DNA from: Campylobacterales bacterium
GTDB taxonomy: Bacteria; Campylobacterota; Campylobacteria; Campylobacterales; Sulfurimonadaceae
DNA length: 64,000 bases
Reading direction: 5' to 3'
NCBI GenBank assembly: GCA_016938735.1
Contig: JAFGUB010000005.1
Location: forward strand, 1 to 64,000
The number at the start of each line of letters is the position of its first letter. Position 1 is the first letter of the stretch. The notes under the pieces are model-generated. The model was given only the letters and a program-made list of their open reading frames with translations, was not told the origin of the DNA and ran no database searches. Of the stretch, positions 8,073 to 17,888 are shown one piece after another. A program made the position numbers and the translations under genes.

Positions 8073-8668
8073 TGGGCGAGATTCGCTTACATGTAGAGGC
8101 GCTGCGCTTTGGCTATGTGCCCGAGCGGCTCTTGTTTGAGGGCTTTGATCTGAGCCTGCGAGAGGGAGAGCTCAAAGCGGTGGTGGGCCCTTCGGGTTCG
8201 GGCAAGAGTACCCTTTTTGAGCTGATTTTGGGGCAGCTAAGACCCCAGGGCGGAGTGATCCGCGCCGCGCGGATGTCGCAGGTCTTTCAAGATCCCTACA
8301 GCTCGTTTCATCCTAGCTACACCCTGCTTGAGCAGATCGCCGACGTAGCGCCGCTGGAGGGGATGGAGGCGTATCTGGAGCAGATGGAGCTAGAGCCTGC
8401 GCTGATGCGCCAATGGCCCCATCAGCTCTCCGGCGGACAGTTGCAGCGCGCCTCGATCGTACGCGCCATGCTGATGCGTCCGCAGCTTTTGCTGCTCGAT
8501 GAACCCACATCGGCGCTGGATAACGTGACCCAGCTTCAGGTAATGCAGATGCTGATGCGCCATTTGGATCGTATGGCGATGCTGCTCATCACCCACGACA
8601 CCCATCTGGCGCGCTGGTGCGCTGATGAGATCATCGATATCACTTCAAAAAGTGCGCCGCGAGCGTAA
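8072..8668 (+). CDS. Orphan ABC transporter ATP-binding protein (NikE/DppF-like)
   Basis: A 198-residue ATPase with Walker A GPSGSGKST, Q-loop QVFQDPYSSFHP, signature LSGGQLQRA, Walker B LLLLDEPTSALD and the H-loop THD. The 'QDPYSSFHP' form is typical of the second ATPase of peptide and nickel importers (DppF, OppF, NikE). It lacks the C-terminal oligopeptide-binding extension and has no permease or binding protein in the window. ATG 8072 overlaps the previous stop (TGATG). Its 3' end overlaps the convergent crcB by 29 bases. Substrate unknown. Confidence 0.85.
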   Translation: MGEIRLHVEALRFGYVPERLLFEGFDLSLREGELKAVVGPSGSGKSTLFELILGQLRPQGGVIRAARMSQVFQDPYSSFHPSYTLLEQIADVAPLEGMEAYLEQMELEPALMRQWPHQLSGGQLQRASIVRAMLMRPQLLLLDEPTSALDNVTQLQVMQMLMRHLDRMAMLLITHDTHLARWCADEIIDITSKSAPRA

Positions 8669-9032
8669 AGCCCAGACCGGCCATAAAGATCGTCCCAAAA
8701 AGGTTGAGTGACATGTTGGCGGCGGCCAGTAGATAGTGACCGCCTTGCAGCAACACGAAGCACTCGATGGCGAAGGTCGAGTAGGTGGTGAGCGCACCGA
8801 GGATGCCTGTGGAGAGAAAGGACTTTACATGTAACGAGAAATAGCTCGTGTACATGAAGTAGGCAAAGAGTACACCCATCACCAAAGAGCCCAGCAGATT
8901 GACCCCGAGTGTGCCATAAGGCAGGTCGTGCGGCACGCGCTGGTTGATTGCGCCGCTGAGATAGGCGCGCAGCACCGCCCCGATAAAGCCGCCGCTACCG
9001 ATGGCGAGGATGGTTTGATAGCTCATCATCAT
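8640..9032 (-). CDS. crcB: Fluoride ion channel CrcB/Fluc
   Basis: A roughly 130-residue four-helix membrane protein with the family motifs GSGGFIGAVLRAYLS near the start, PYGTLGVNLLGSLVMGV in the second helix and LSTGILGALTTYSTFAIE in the third. Fluc channels are dual-topology dimers that export fluoride. Three consecutive ATGs (9032, 9029, 9026) make the exact start uncertain. The start lies inside the end of plsC, and its 3' end overlaps the convergent ABC ATPase. It closes the ctpA-pur-plsC run. A palindrome copy (8825) encodes Leu-His-Val here. Confidence 0.93.
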   Translation of the reverse strand: MMMSYQTILAIGSGGFIGAVLRAYLSGAINQRVPHDLPYGTLGVNLLGSLVMGVLFAYFMYTSYFSLHVKSFLSTGILGALTTYSTFAIECFVLLQGGHYLLAAANMSLNLFGTIFMAGLGFTLAAHFLK

Positions 9033-9693
9033 AGATCTTTTGCATCTGGGTATGCAGCCGTTCATACCACCCTTCATCCGCCTTATCGACGCTAAACGCT
9101 TCAAGATAGACGGCGGTGACGGTGCCGGGGGCGTAGTGTTTGGTTTTGATGTTGAAGTGCTCAGAGGTGTGGATCAGCACCACGGGTTGCACGCGCAGCG
9201 CGTATTTTTCGGCCAGCAGCTTCGGGCCTGCTTTAAAAGGGAGCATACGCCCGCCGGGTGCGCGGGTCCCTTCGGGAAAGATGGTGATAACGCGGCCGTC
9301 ATCGAGCCGATCTTTGGCGTCTTTGAGCAGTTTGATCAGAGAGGTTTTGCTCTCGCGCTCGACAGGGATGTCGTTGGGCAGTTTGAGCAGCAGACCGTAA
9401 AAAGGAACGTCGAAGAGCTCTTTTTTGGCGACCCACGCCAGATCCTTGCGGGTGATGGTCTCCATGATTCCGATGTCGATGTCGCTTTGATGGTTGAGTA
9501 CGAACATCTGCACCCCCTCATCTTCGCTCCCTTTTACATGTACGGGGGTGAAGATAAAGAGCCGTATAAACCATGAGCTGATCTTCTGCGCCCATGGCTT
9601 GCGTACGAAGGGGAAGATAAGGATCATCAGCGTCATCCCAATGAAGATGGCCGCAAGGGCGTAGTAGAACTTAAGGCGTGCAACGATCTTCAT
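8995..9693 (-). CDS. plsC: 1-acyl-sn-glycerol-3-phosphate acyltransferase PlsC
   Basis: Lysophosphatidic acid acyltransferase, the second acylation of phospholipid synthesis at the inner membrane. The 232-residue protein has an N-terminal membrane segment (about 10-30) and the acyltransferase blocks NHQSDID (catalytic NHxxxxD-type) and FPEGTRAPGG (substrate phosphate binding). It overlaps crcB downstream and the membrane protein gene upstream by 23 bases. This gene order next to purQ and crcB matches the one I recall from C. jejuni. Confidence 0.93.
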   Translation of the reverse strand: MKIVARLKFYYALAAIFIGMTLMILIFPFVRKPWAQKISSWFIRLFIFTPVHVKGSEDEGVQMFVLNHQSDIDIGIMETITRKDLAWVAKKELFDVPFYGLLLKLPNDIPVERESKTSLIKLLKDAKDRLDDGRVITIFPEGTRAPGGRMLPFKAGPKLLAEKYALRVQPVVLIHTSEHFNIKTKHYAPGTVTAVYLEAFSVDKADEGWYERLHTQMQKIYDDELSNHPRHR

Positions 9694-10762
9694 CGCGGAT
9701 CCATCCTATCTGATTATTGGGGAGTTTGATCTTGATGTAGTCGTGGGTGCTTCCCTCACGCTCAAAATCGCGCTCCTCTTGCGTCACCTCAAAGACCGTT
9801 CCGCCACGCATCGGCAAGAGAAAAATCGGACTTTGTGCACGCACGCATACCTTTTCGATGGGACCGTACACCCAAACGCCGAAGCCGACGCTCAGCAGCA
9901 GACCCAAAAGATAGAGGAATTTGCGCCGTTGTAACAGTAGCAGTAAAAAGAGCATCCCCGCTCCGGCAGCGCCGTAGAGCTTAAGCTCGGTGTGGCGATG
10001 GTCACGGGGCTTGAGATCGCTTTGGGTGGATACGCTGTCATCATCCACGATGACCGGAACGACCCGCTTTTGGAAGCGTCCGCTGCGCCGCTCGAAAAAG
10101 CTAAATTCGATCAGATCGCTGCTTTTGGGTACGAGCGCGTAGTAGCTAAAGCGGATGGAGTCGGCGTGACTCTGGTTTGACTCAAATCCCTGCTGCGTGC
10201 TGCTTGTAAGACGAAAAGCCGCAAGGTCGCCGCCGGTAAGCGAAGCTTCGAACCAGAGAATATTTTGGGTGTCGTCGTAGGGGTTGGCTTTGTAGCGCTC
10301 GATAGTGAGAAAGTCGGCAATCACCCCGCAGTAATCTTCAGGTGGATTGAGCGCGATCACATCGATGCCGCGTCCTTGCAAGCGGAGTGACTCTCCTTGA
10401 TAGTAGGCGCTGTGGTTGAGTGTCACGGAGATGTCGGGTGTTCGGACGCGATCGCCGGTGACGACAAAAGAGAAGGTATGGTAAAAAAACGGTCCCTCTT
10501 TGCGCTCTTGCGGCGTTTCGCTCAGCAGCCGCACCCCTTCTCCCCCCTCCATGCGATAGCTGATGGAGTCGAAATGGGTTTCGGTGGTAAGGGTTTTGAG
10601 GGTAATATTAAAAAGTTCCCCTTTAAAGAGCGACGAGGGAAGCGAAGCATAACTGCTGTAAAGCGTATTTTGCTCGACCTGCGGGGTATCGCTGTACTCA
10701 ACACTCTCTTGGGCGCCCAGCAGCGCCGCGCAAAGCAGCAAAAGCGCAAGCACCCTTCTCAT
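9671..10762 (-). CDS. Periplasmic/membrane protein with BatD-like N-terminus and C-terminal SH3-like domain
   Basis: A 363-residue protein: signal peptide (MRRVLALLLLCAALLGA), a long beta-rich periplasmic part, two adjacent membrane helices (about residues 265-300) separated by LLQRRKFLY, then a short periplasmic C-terminal part ending NQIGWIRDEDRC that looks like a bacterial SH3 domain. The overall layout recalls BatD-type proteins of aerotolerance operons, but no MoxR or VWA partners are present. It is the equivalent, by position, of the uncharacterised gene between purQ and plsC in C. jejuni. Function unknown. Confidence 0.6.
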   Translation of the reverse strand: MRRVLALLLLCAALLGAQESVEYSDTPQVEQNTLYSSYASLPSSLFKGELFNITLKTLTTETHFDSISYRMEGGEGVRLLSETPQERKEGPFFYHTFSFVVTGDRVRTPDISVTLNHSAYYQGESLRLQGRGIDVIALNPPEDYCGVIADFLTIERYKANPYDDTQNILWFEASLTGGDLAAFRLTSSTQQGFESNQSHADSIRFSYYALVPKSSDLIEFSFFERRSGRFQKRVVPVIVDDDSVSTQSDLKPRDHRHTELKLYGAAGAGMLFLLLLLQRRKFLYLLGLLLSVGFGVWVYGPIEKVCVRAQSPIFLLPMRGGTVFEVTQEERDFEREGSTHDYIKIKLPNNQIGWIRDEDRCTP

Positions 10763-11436
10763 CAGGCGTTTAGAAAACCCTCAAGCATCCGCTTGCCATC
10801 ACTGGAGCCCAGAATGGACTCCATAGCGCGCTCAGGGTGGGGCATCAGGCCAAAGACGTTCTTTTGGGCGTTGCAGATCCCCGCAATGGCATCGACGCTG
10901 CCGTTGGGGTTGGCGATGTTGCCCTGAGCGTCGCAGTAGCGCAGCAGTACCTGATCGTTATCGTAGAGGCTGCGCAGCCCCGCTTCATCGATGTAGTAGT
11001 TGCCGTCGTGGTGGGCGATGGGAATATTGACGATATCGTTACATGTAAAACGGTTTAAAAAGGCGTTGTCCGTCGAGACCACTTGGAGGTGGTGGTGGCG
11101 GGAGAGAAAGTGTAGATGTTCGTTGCGCTTGAGTGCTCCGGGGAGCAGGCGTGATTCGGTGAGTACCTGAAAACCGTTGCAGATTCCCAACACTTTGCCG
11201 CCTTTGTGCGCGAAGTCGATGACGGCTTGCATGATGGGGCTGAAGCGGGCGATCGCGCCGCTGCGGAGGTAATCGCCGTAGCTAAAACCGCCGGCAACGA
11301 CGAGCAGATCGGTGTTGGCAGCGACGGTGTCGTTTTTGTGCCAAAGGATCTGCGTTGTACAACCGAGCTGTTCAAAGGCGTAGCGGGTGTCATACTCGCA
11401 GTTAGTACCCGGAAATTGAACGATACCGACGTTCAT
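10762..11436 (-). CDS. purQ: Phosphoribosylformylglycinamidine synthase glutaminase subunit PurQ
   Basis: Class I glutamine amidotransferase subunit supplying ammonia to PurL in purine synthesis. The 224-residue protein has the nucleophile elbow LGICNGFQVL, GGFSYGDYLRSGA, and the catalytic His/Glu near the end in LMPHPERAME. It overlaps purS by 4 bases and abuts the next gene. A palindrome copy (11039) is read as Thr-Cys-Asn. PurL itself is not in the window. Confidence 0.95.
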   Translation of the reverse strand: MNVGIVQFPGTNCEYDTRYAFEQLGCTTQILWHKNDTVAANTDLLVVAGGFSYGDYLRSGAIARFSPIMQAVIDFAHKGGKVLGICNGFQVLTESRLLPGALKRNEHLHFLSRHHHLQVVSTDNAFLNRFTCNDIVNIPIAHHDGNYYIDEAGLRSLYDNDQVLLRYCDAQGNIANPNGSVDAIAGICNAQKNVFGLMPHPERAMESILGSSDGKRMLEGFLNA

Positions 11437-11675
11437 GGGCGAAGCTCTATGCTGTAGTCTTCAATGACGGTATTGGCCAGCAGGGCTTCGCACATCTGCT
11501 CGACCTCGGCGCGCGCTTTGGCTTCGTCGGTCTCGCTCAGGCTGAGCACAATCTGCTTGCCCACACGCACCTCTTCGACCGAGTCGAACTTGAGTGATCC
11601 GAGTGCGTGGTGTACCGCTTTGCCCTGAGAGTCCAAAACGCCTGCTTTGAGAAATACGTTGACGATTGCTTTCAT
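11433..11675 (-). CDS. purS: Phosphoribosylformylglycinamidine synthase subunit PurS
   Basis: An 80-residue protein with the PurS pattern: VNVFLKAGVLDSQGKAVHHAL, the central VRVGKQIVLSL strand and a helix followed by LLANTVIEDYSIEL. PurS bridges PurQ and small PurL in the three-subunit enzyme. It lies between purC and purQ, overlapping purQ by 4 bases. Confidence 0.95.
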   Translation of the reverse strand: MKAIVNVFLKAGVLDSQGKAVHHALGSLKFDSVEEVRVGKQIVLSLSETDEAKARAEVEQMCEALLANTVIEDYSIELRP

Positions 11676-11683
11676 GTGTGTCC

Positions 11684-12409
11684 TTAAATGGTTCCGTTGT
11701 CGCCCAAAATACGGTTGAGCACCTCTTCATAAGCCACCTTGAGTCCGCCCATTCCTTGACGGAAACGGTCTTTGTCCATCTTTTCTCCGGTTTGCAGGTC
11801 CCAAAAACGGCAGTTGTCAGGGCTGATTTCGTCGGCGAGGATGATGTTGCCCTGTGCATCTTTGCCGAATTCCAGTTTGAAATCAACCAGATTGAGCCCT
11901 TTTTCATGGAAAAACGGACGCAAAATGTCGTTGACCTGACGGGCCATGGCGCGCAGGGTGTCGAGCTCCTCAAAGGAGTTGACCAGATTCAGGATCAAGC
12001 AGTGCTGATCATTAAGCTTGGGATCACCCAGCGCGTCGTTTTTGTAGTCGAACTCAACCAGCGTAAACGGAAGCACGGTGCCGTCGGGAATGCCGAGGTT
12101 TTTACTCAGACTGCCGGTGGCGATATTGCGCACGATCACCTCGATAAGGATGATATCGACGCGCCGATGCAGCATGTGGTTCTCATCAAGCATACGCACG
12201 AAGTGGGTCGGCACTCCGTTTTGTTCGAGCAGTTTAAAGAGCTCCGTAGAGATCTTGTTGTTGAGCGCGCCTTTGCCTGCTTCGCTCGCCTTTTTCAGAC
12301 CGTTAAAAGCGGTCAGATCATCTTTGAACTCCGAAATCAGTAGTCCGGGATCGTCCGTGGTGTAGAGCTTTTTGGCCTTTCCTTCATAGAGCAGTTCGCG
12401 TTTTTCCAT
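11684..12409 (-). CDS. purC: SAICAR synthetase PurC
   Basis: Phosphoribosylaminoimidazole-succinocarboxamide synthase, 241 residues, the usual bacterial length. Visible signatures are the start [16 protein letters not shown], GTGs-type segment [13 protein letters not shown], and the family motif VDFKLEFGK followed by [14 protein letters not shown]. It lies 8 bases upstream of purS and overlaps the ctpA stop by one base. Confidence 0.96.
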   Translation of the reverse strand: MEKRELLYEGKAKKLYTTDDPGLLISEFKDDLTAFNGLKKASEAGKGALNNKISTELFKLLEQNGVPTHFVRMLDENHMLHRRVDIILIEVIVRNIATGSLSKNLGIPDGTVLPFTLVEFDYKNDALGDPKLNDQHCLILNLVNSFEELDTLRAMARQVNDILRPFFHEKGLNLVDFKLEFGKDAQGNIILADEISPDNCRFWDLQTGEKMDKDRFRQGMGGLKVAYEEVLNRILGDNGTI

Positions 12410-13749
12410 TATTTTCCTCCTTTTACGATGGTTAGGGCTTTGACAATGCCCACCGCCTCTTTGAGCTGGATATCTTTGTAGAGCATTTCGGGTGTGATGG
12501 CCGTTTTGTTGTCGTCCTCGGTGATGGCGAGATCCTCCTCTGATGGGGCCTCTGGGTCGAACTTCTCCAGCTCGCTCTCAAGATGCTTTTTTAGATCCGC
12601 TTCTTTGATTTTGAACTTGTTCTCGCGGGTGGTCACTTCACCCGGCTCTACTTCGATATCGGGCGTGACGCCCACGGCTTGGATGGTGCGGCCGCTGGGC
12701 AGATAGTAGCGGGCGATGGTGAGCTTGATCGCTTCATTGTCGGTGATGGGCAAAATCACTTGGACGCTCCCTTTGCCGAAGGTCTTTTGGCCTACCAGCA
12801 CGGCGCGTTTATGGTCTTGCAGTGCGCCGCTGACGATCTCTGAGGCGCTCGCACTTCCTTCGTTGATCAGTACAACCAGCGGGGCATCGGTGATGGTCGT
12901 GGAGGTTTTGGCTTTGAAGGTACGGTTTTCGCTTTCATCGCGCCCCTTTTGAGAGACGATCTCCCCTTCGCTGACAAAGAGATCGACCAGATCGACCGCC
13001 TGATCGAGCAGTCCGCCGGGGTTGTTGCGCAGATCAAGAATAATCCCTTTGCGCGTGTCCATCTCTTTTTTGATCGCTTTGGCGACCTCTTCGGCGACCT
13101 TCTTGTCGAAGTTGGTGACCCGGATGTAGAGGATGTCGTCGCCGATATGTTTGGTGTAGACGGACTGGATTTTGATGATATCGCGTATGATTTTGATCTC
13201 AAGCGGATCGTTTTCGCCTTTGCGTACGATGGTGAGGGTGATGGGGGTGCCCGGTTTGCCGCGCATCAGATTGACCGCGTCGTCGATGTTCATACCCAGA
13301 GAAGATTGAGCGTCGATGCGCAGGATGATGTCGCCGGATTGGATGCCCGCTTTATCGGCTGGGGTCCCTTCGATGGGGGCGATGACGGTGAGTGCGCCGT
13401 CACGCATCCCGACCGTGATACCAAGACCGCCGAACTCGCCGTTGGTCTGGATTTTTAGGTTGTCGAAACTTTTGGTGTTGAGGTAGCTGCTGTGGGCATC
13501 GAGGTTGCTAAGCAGCCCCTGTAGTGCCTTGTCCATGATCTCTTCAATGGTGATCGGATCGACGTTGTACTGTTCGACGATGCCTAGAACCTTTGTGAAT
13601 TTGGCCAAAGATTGCAATCTTGAGGCTTCGACGGTAGGTTTAGTCGCCTCTGCGGCAGGTGCGGTGGCAAAGAGTGAAGGGGCAAGGGCGAGTAGCATGG
13701 CGATGATGGCGGTAGCGAAACCGGCATACATAAATCGGGTGTTTTTCAT
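12409..13749 (-). CDS. ctpA: Carboxy-terminal processing protease CtpA (S41)
   Basis: A 446-residue secreted serine protease: N-terminal membrane anchor or signal (about 8-30), a PDZ domain ([10 protein letters not shown] to [11 protein letters not shown]), and the S41 catalytic core with [29 protein letters not shown] (serine) and TFGKGSVQ (lysine). Such proteases trim periplasmic and envelope proteins. First gene of the minus-strand run toward crcB; two tandem ATTATA (-10 on the minus strand) lie upstream. Confidence 0.95.
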   Translation of the reverse strand: MKNTRFMYAGFATAIIAMLLALAPSLFATAPAAEATKPTVEASRLQSLAKFTKVLGIVEQYNVDPITIEEIMDKALQGLLSNLDAHSSYLNTKSFDNLKIQTNGEFGGLGITVGMRDGALTVIAPIEGTPADKAGIQSGDIILRIDAQSSLGMNIDDAVNLMRGKPGTPITLTIVRKGENDPLEIKIIRDIIKIQSVYTKHIGDDILYIRVTNFDKKVAEEVAKAIKKEMDTRKGIILDLRNNPGGLLDQAVDLVDLFVSEGEIVSQKGRDESENRTFKAKTSTTITDAPLVVLINEGSASASEIVSGALQDHKRAVLVGQKTFGKGSVQVILPITDNEAIKLTIARYYLPSGRTIQAVGVTPDIEVEPGEVTTRENKFKIKEADLKKHLESELEKFDPEAPSEEDLAITEDDNKTAITPEMLYKDIQLKEAVGIVKALTIVKGGK

Positions 13750-13779
13750 TGAGTTACATCTTTATATTTGGCTTCGGGA

Positions 13780-13785
13780 ATTATA
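13780..13785 (-). promoter_or_regulatory. -10 element of the ctpA-purC-purS-purQ run
   Basis: TATAAT on the minus strand about 31 bases upstream of ctpA. A second identical hexamer occurs at 13803-13808. The 174-base region between ctpA and zwf is AT-rich and must carry promoters in both directions; the zwf one is not obvious. Confidence 0.5.
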
Positions 13786-13923
13786 GGTCGATAAAAATGA
13801 AAATTATAGGCAAAGGTCGATTAAAAGTTCATTTAGTGCCTAAAGTCTATGCAAGCGTGTAATGTAAATAGAGGAAATTTGTAGTAAGGTTCCACGCACA
13901 AACCATATATTGAGGCGTAAATC

Positions 13924-15387
13924 ATGAGTGAACAGAACAATGTCATTGATATCGTGATCTTCGGAGGGCACGGCGATTTGGCATTTCGCAAGCTGATGCC
14001 GGCACTCTATCACATTGCCAACGAAGGCTTTATCAGCGGCGAGAGCCGTATCATTTCGATGACCAGACGTGCGATGAGCCGCGATGAGCACATCGCGCTG
14101 GTGCGTCAGAAGATGGATGAATTTCTCCCCGCAGAAGAGTTTGACGCGCAGAAGATGGAGTACTTTTGCGAGCGACTTGAGGTGTTGACGGTCGATCTGC
14201 CCGACAGTGCCACGTATGCAGGACTGCAAGAAATGCTCTCGGAGGCCCCCGGGCGCGAGCGGCTCTACTACCTCTCGACCGCACCCGATTTTTTCGGTGT
14301 GATTTGCCGCAATCTAAGCGCCAATGCGCTGGTGAGCGAGGCGTTGCGTGTGGTACTTGAAAAGCCCATCGGACGTGATTTGCACAGCGCTAGGGCAATC
14401 AACGACGAAGTACTGCGCTACTTTGAAGAGAAGCAGATCTACCGAATTGACCACTATCTTGGTAAAGAGACGGTGCAAAACATCATGGCGCTGCGCTTCT
14501 CCAACCGCTTTTTTATGCCGCTGTGGGATGCGAGTAATATCGACCATGTTCAGATTACGGTCAGCGAAGAGGTGGGTGTTGAGGGGCGTTGGGGCTATTA
14601 CGACGACTACGGTGCACTGCGTGATATGATCCAAAACCATCTGATGCAGCTGGTGTGTCTGGTGGCAATGGAGCCGCCGTGTTCGCTCGAGGCCAACGCC
14701 GTGCGCGATGAGAAGGTGAAGGTGCTGCGCAGTCTGCGTCAGATGAATGTCACCGATATCGAGACCAAAACGGTGCGGGCGCAGTATACCGCCGGTAGTA
14801 TCGGCGGCAAGGCGGTACCCGGATACCGCGAAGGCGAAGGGGTTTCTGAGTCCAACACCGAAACCTTTGCCGCGATGCGTATTGATATCGATAACTGGCG
14901 CTGGAACGGCGTGCCTTTTTATCTGCGGAGCGGCAAGCGCATGAGCAAACGCAACTCCGAGATCGTGATTGCCTTTAAAAATGTGCCGTACTCCATCTTT
15001 GCCAACAAAGGGCGCTGTATCAGTCAAAACAAGCTGGTGATCTCCCTTCAGCCTAAAGAGTCCATCACCCTGAAGCTGATGAACAAGATCCCGGGACTTA
15101 CCGAGCAGATGAGATTGCAGCCGGTTGAGCTGGAGCTCAACGCCCCCATCGACGGAGCCAGAAAACCGCTGGCCTATGAGCGGCTGATGCTTGATGTGAT
15201 CCGCTCCAACCCGACCCACTTTATGCGTCTTGATGAGGTAGAAGCGGCGTGGAAATGGGCGGACGTGATTTTGGAGGCGTGGGCTGAGAACGTGGTGCCG
15301 ATGAAAAGCTACAGTGCCGGCACCGACGGCCCCTCTGCCTCCATTGCGATGATCGAGCGCGACGGAAGAAGCTGGCATGAAGAGTAG
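13924..15387 (+). CDS. zwf: Glucose-6-phosphate 1-dehydrogenase Zwf
   Basis: First step of the oxidative Entner-Doudoroff route, producing 6-phosphogluconolactone. The 487-residue protein has the coenzyme loop IFGGHGDLAFRKLMPALY, the substrate/active-site motif RIDHYLGKETVQN with the catalytic His-Tyr region, and WNGVPFYLRSGKRM near the C-terminal half. The first gene of zwf-pgl-edd-eda; overlaps pgl by 11 bases. No counterpart is present in many host-associated Campylobacterota, which lack glucose catabolism. Confidence 0.96.
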   Translation: MSEQNNVIDIVIFGGHGDLAFRKLMPALYHIANEGFISGESRIISMTRRAMSRDEHIALVRQKMDEFLPAEEFDAQKMEYFCERLEVLTVDLPDSATYAGLQEMLSEAPGRERLYYLSTAPDFFGVICRNLSANALVSEALRVVLEKPIGRDLHSARAINDEVLRYFEEKQIYRIDHYLGKETVQNIMALRFSNRFFMPLWDASNIDHVQITVSEEVGVEGRWGYYDDYGALRDMIQNHLMQLVCLVAMEPPCSLEANAVRDEKVKVLRSLRQMNVTDIETKTVRAQYTAGSIGGKAVPGYREGEGVSESNTETFAAMRIDIDNWRWNGVPFYLRSGKRMSKRNSEIVIAFKNVPYSIFANKGRCISQNKLVISLQPKESITLKLMNKIPGLTEQMRLQPVELELNAPIDGARKPLAYERLMLDVIRSNPTHFMRLDEVEAAWKWADVILEAWAENVVPMKSYSAGTDGPSASIAMIERDGRSWHEE

Positions 15388-16078
15388 CGTCAAGCTGCAT
15401 CTCTTTGAGCAGCGGGAATCCTTACATGTAAAGCTTGCGACGCGCATCGCCGAAGCTCTGCGTTTGGCGATCAATGAACGCGGTCGTGCTTTTGTCGCTT
15501 TTTCGGGCGGATCGACACCGCGTCCGATGCTCGAGCAGCTCAGCAGCATGGAGCTGGATTGGGAGAAGGTGACGGTGACGCTGGTGGATGAGCGTTGGGT
15601 CGATATGCACGACGTGCAGAGCAACGAGCGGATGCTGCGCGAAAGTCTGCTACGCAACAACGCCGCCGAAGCGTCGTTTTTGGGACTCAAAAGCGACGAA
15701 GCGACCCCCTATGAGGCCGAAGCGGCGTGCTGCGCGCGTTTTGATGCGATGCGTAGTGAGCTTGACGTAGCGGTGTTGGGGATGGGGAATGATGGGCATA
15801 CAGCTTCATTTTTCCCCGAAGCACAGACCCTCTCAAAGGCGCTGCGCTCACAACAGAGCTGCGTAGCCCTCACCCCGCCTCATGCCCCCTGTATGCGCAT
15901 GACGCTCAGCTTTGCAACACTCTCTCGAAGCCGCCATCTTTTGTTGCATATCGAAGGTGATGAAAAGTGGCGGGTCTATTCGCGCGCCCTGCAGCCCGGT
16001 AGCGTCGAGAGTATGCCGATCCGCGCCTTTTTGCGCGCCGAGACGGCCAAAAAGACGGAGGTGTTTTATGCCGCATGA
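15377..16078 (+). CDS. pgl: 6-phosphogluconolactonase Pgl (DevB type)
   Basis: Hydrolyses 6-phosphogluconolactone. The 233-residue protein has [11 protein letters not shown], the conserved [17 protein letters not shown], and [13 protein letters not shown]. Start and stop both overlap neighbouring genes (zwf by 11 bases, edd by 11 bases), giving a tightly coupled set. A palindrome (15422) near the start is read Leu-His-Val. Confidence 0.94.
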   Translation: MKSSVKLHLFEQRESLHVKLATRIAEALRLAINERGRAFVAFSGGSTPRPMLEQLSSMELDWEKVTVTLVDERWVDMHDVQSNERMLRESLLRNNAAEASFLGLKSDEATPYEAEAACCARFDAMRSELDVAVLGMGNDGHTASFFPEAQTLSKALRSQQSCVALTPPHAPCMRMTLSFATLSRSRHLLLHIEGDEKWRVYSRALQPGSVESMPIRAFLRAETAKKTEVFYAA

Positions 16079-17888
16079 GACGCTGGTAACCGTCACCGAA
16101 GCGATTGTGAAGCGCAGTCAAAAGTACCGTAGCGTCTATTTGGAGCGCATGGATGCGGCTAAGGCTAAAGGGCCCGTACGTCAGGCTTTGGGATGCAGTA
16201 ACCTTGCCCATGCCGTCGCCCCGCTGGAGGCTGCGGAGAAAGAGGCGCTATTGCATACGCCGCGCCGCCATATCGCCATCGTCACCGCCTACAACGACAT
16301 GCTCTCCGCGCATGAACCCTATAAGAGTTATCCGCCGCTGATCAAACGCGCCCTCGCCCATGCAGGCACAAGCGCTCAGGTGGCGGGGGCGGTGCCGGCC
16401 ATGTGTGACGGCGTGACCCAGTCGCAGCCGGGAATGGAGCTGAGCCTCTTTAGCCGCGACGTGATCGCTATGGGCACGGCGGTGGCTATGGCGCACAATA
16501 TGTTTGATGCGGGGCTCTACCTGGGGGTGTGTGACAAGATCGTACCGGGGCTGCTCATCGGGGCGCTGCAGTTTGGTCATCTGCCGGCGGTCTTTGTCCC
16601 CGCGGGACCTATGGGATCGGGCATCAGCAACGCCGAAAAAGCCAAGGTGCGTCAGCGCTATACCGAGGGCAAGGCTGATCGCGCCGAGCTGCTGGCGGCG
16701 GAAGCGGCGTCGTACCATTCGACGGGTACATGTAGCTTTTACGGTACGGCCAACTCCAATCAGATGCTCATGGAGATCATGGGCTTGCATCTGCCGGGCA
16801 GCTCTTTTGTGCCCACCAACACGCCTCTGCGCGACGCACTCACCGAAGAGGCTGCGCGCACGGCTTTGAGATTGTGTGATGAGGGCGCGGCACTGGGGCA
16901 GATGCTCGATGAGCGCAGTTTTGTCAATGCCATCGTGGGGCTGCTCGCTACGGGCGGATCGACCAACCACACCATCCACCTGATCGCCATGGCGCGCGCG
17001 GCGGGGATCGTACTGTGCTGGGAGGATTTCGATGCGCTTTCACAGGTGGTGCCGCTGCTGTGCAAGATGTACCCCAACGGATCGGCTGATGTGAACCACT
17101 TCCATCAGGCGGGCGGCATGGGGGTGCTGATGGCTGAACTGCTGCGTGCGGGCTTGCTGCATGAAGAGGTGCAGACCGTCATGGGCCAAGGGCTCTCCCG
17201 CTATCTCTGTACGCCGAGGTTGGAAGAGGGAGTCTTGCGCTTTGACGCGGTACGTGCGCACTCTGCGGATACGTCGGTATTGGGCTCGTGTGCGCAGCCC
17301 TTTGATGCCCAAGGCGGCTTGCGGCTGCTGCGCGGCAATATCGGGCGCAGCGTCATCAAGACCTCCGCGCTCTCAAAAGAGCGTCGCTGCATCGAAGCGC
17401 CGGCGATGATTTTTGAGTCGCAAGAGGCGCTGGATGCGGCCTTTAAAGCGGGTGCGCTGGAGCGTGATTTTATCGCTGTAGTGCGTTTTCAGGGACCAAG
17501 TGCCAACGGTATGCCCGAGCTGCACGGACTGATGAAGCCGATGGGTGTGTTGCAAGATCGCGGATTTAAGGTGGCTATTGTCACGGACGGTCGGATGTCG
17601 GGCGCTTCGGGCAAGGTCCCCTCGGCCATACATGTAAGCCCCGAAGCCGCCAAAGGGGGCGCTATCGCGCTTATTGAAGAGGGTGATACGATTCGGCTTG
17701 ATTGTGATGGAGGGGTGCTGGAGTTGCTTGTCGATGAAGCGACGCTGCGCAGCCGCTCTTCTAAGGTGCGCGATCTTCGCGCCAACCGCTACGGTATGGG
17801 ACGTGAGCTCTTTGGCATCATGCGCCGTACATGTAACGCTGCGGACGAAGGTGCCTGCAGCTTTGACTTACCGGGAGAAGAGAGATGA
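16068..17888 (+). CDS. edd: 6-phosphogluconate dehydratase Edd
   Basis: Iron-sulfur dehydratase of the IlvD/Edd family that makes KDPG. The 606-residue length fits Edd. Fe-S and substrate signatures are [25 protein letters not shown] and [14 protein letters not shown]; the Edd-type C-terminal [15 protein letters not shown] is also present. ATG 16068 was chosen over a frame open further upstream because the coding pattern of pgl covers that region and MPHETL resembles the start of homologues. It overlaps eda by 4 bases (ATGA). Confidence 0.96.
   Translation: MPHETLVTVTEAIVKRSQKYRSVYLERMDAAKAKGPVRQALGCSNLAHAVAPLEAAEKEALLHTPRRHIAIVTAYNDMLSAHEPYKSYPPLIKRALAHAGTSAQVAGAVPAMCDGVTQSQPGMELSLFSRDVIAMGTAVAMAHNMFDAGLYLGVCDKIVPGLLIGALQFGHLPAVFVPAGPMGSGISNAEKAKVRQRYTEGKADRAELLAAEAASYHSTGTCSFYGTANSNQMLMEIMGLHLPGSSFVPTNTPLRDALTEEAARTALRLCDEGAALGQMLDERSFVNAIVGLLATGGSTNHTIHLIAMARAAGIVLCWEDFDALSQVVPLLCKMYPNGSADVNHFHQAGGMGVLMAELLRAGLLHEEVQTVMGQGLSRYLCTPRLEEGVLRFDAVRAHSADTSVLGSCAQPFDAQGGLRLLRGNIGRSVIKTSALSKERRCIEAPAMIFESQEALDAAFKAGALERDFIAVVRFQGPSANGMPELHGLMKPMGVLQDRGFKVAIVTDGRMSGASGKVPSAIHVSPEAAKGGAIALIEEGDTIRLDCDGGVLELLVDEATLRSRSSKVRDLRANRYGMGRELFGIMRRTCNAADEGACSFDLPGEER

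Noticed and set aside
14314-15690. Long minus-strand open frame (about 458 codons) opposite zwf and pgl
   Set aside because: It is the antisense of clearly recognised genes with full motifs; its translation is low-complexity and matches no family.
15912-16067. Longer N-terminus for edd inside pgl
   Set aside because: The extra residues are the shifted frame of pgl and unlike Edd; ATG 16068 starts a family-like sequence.
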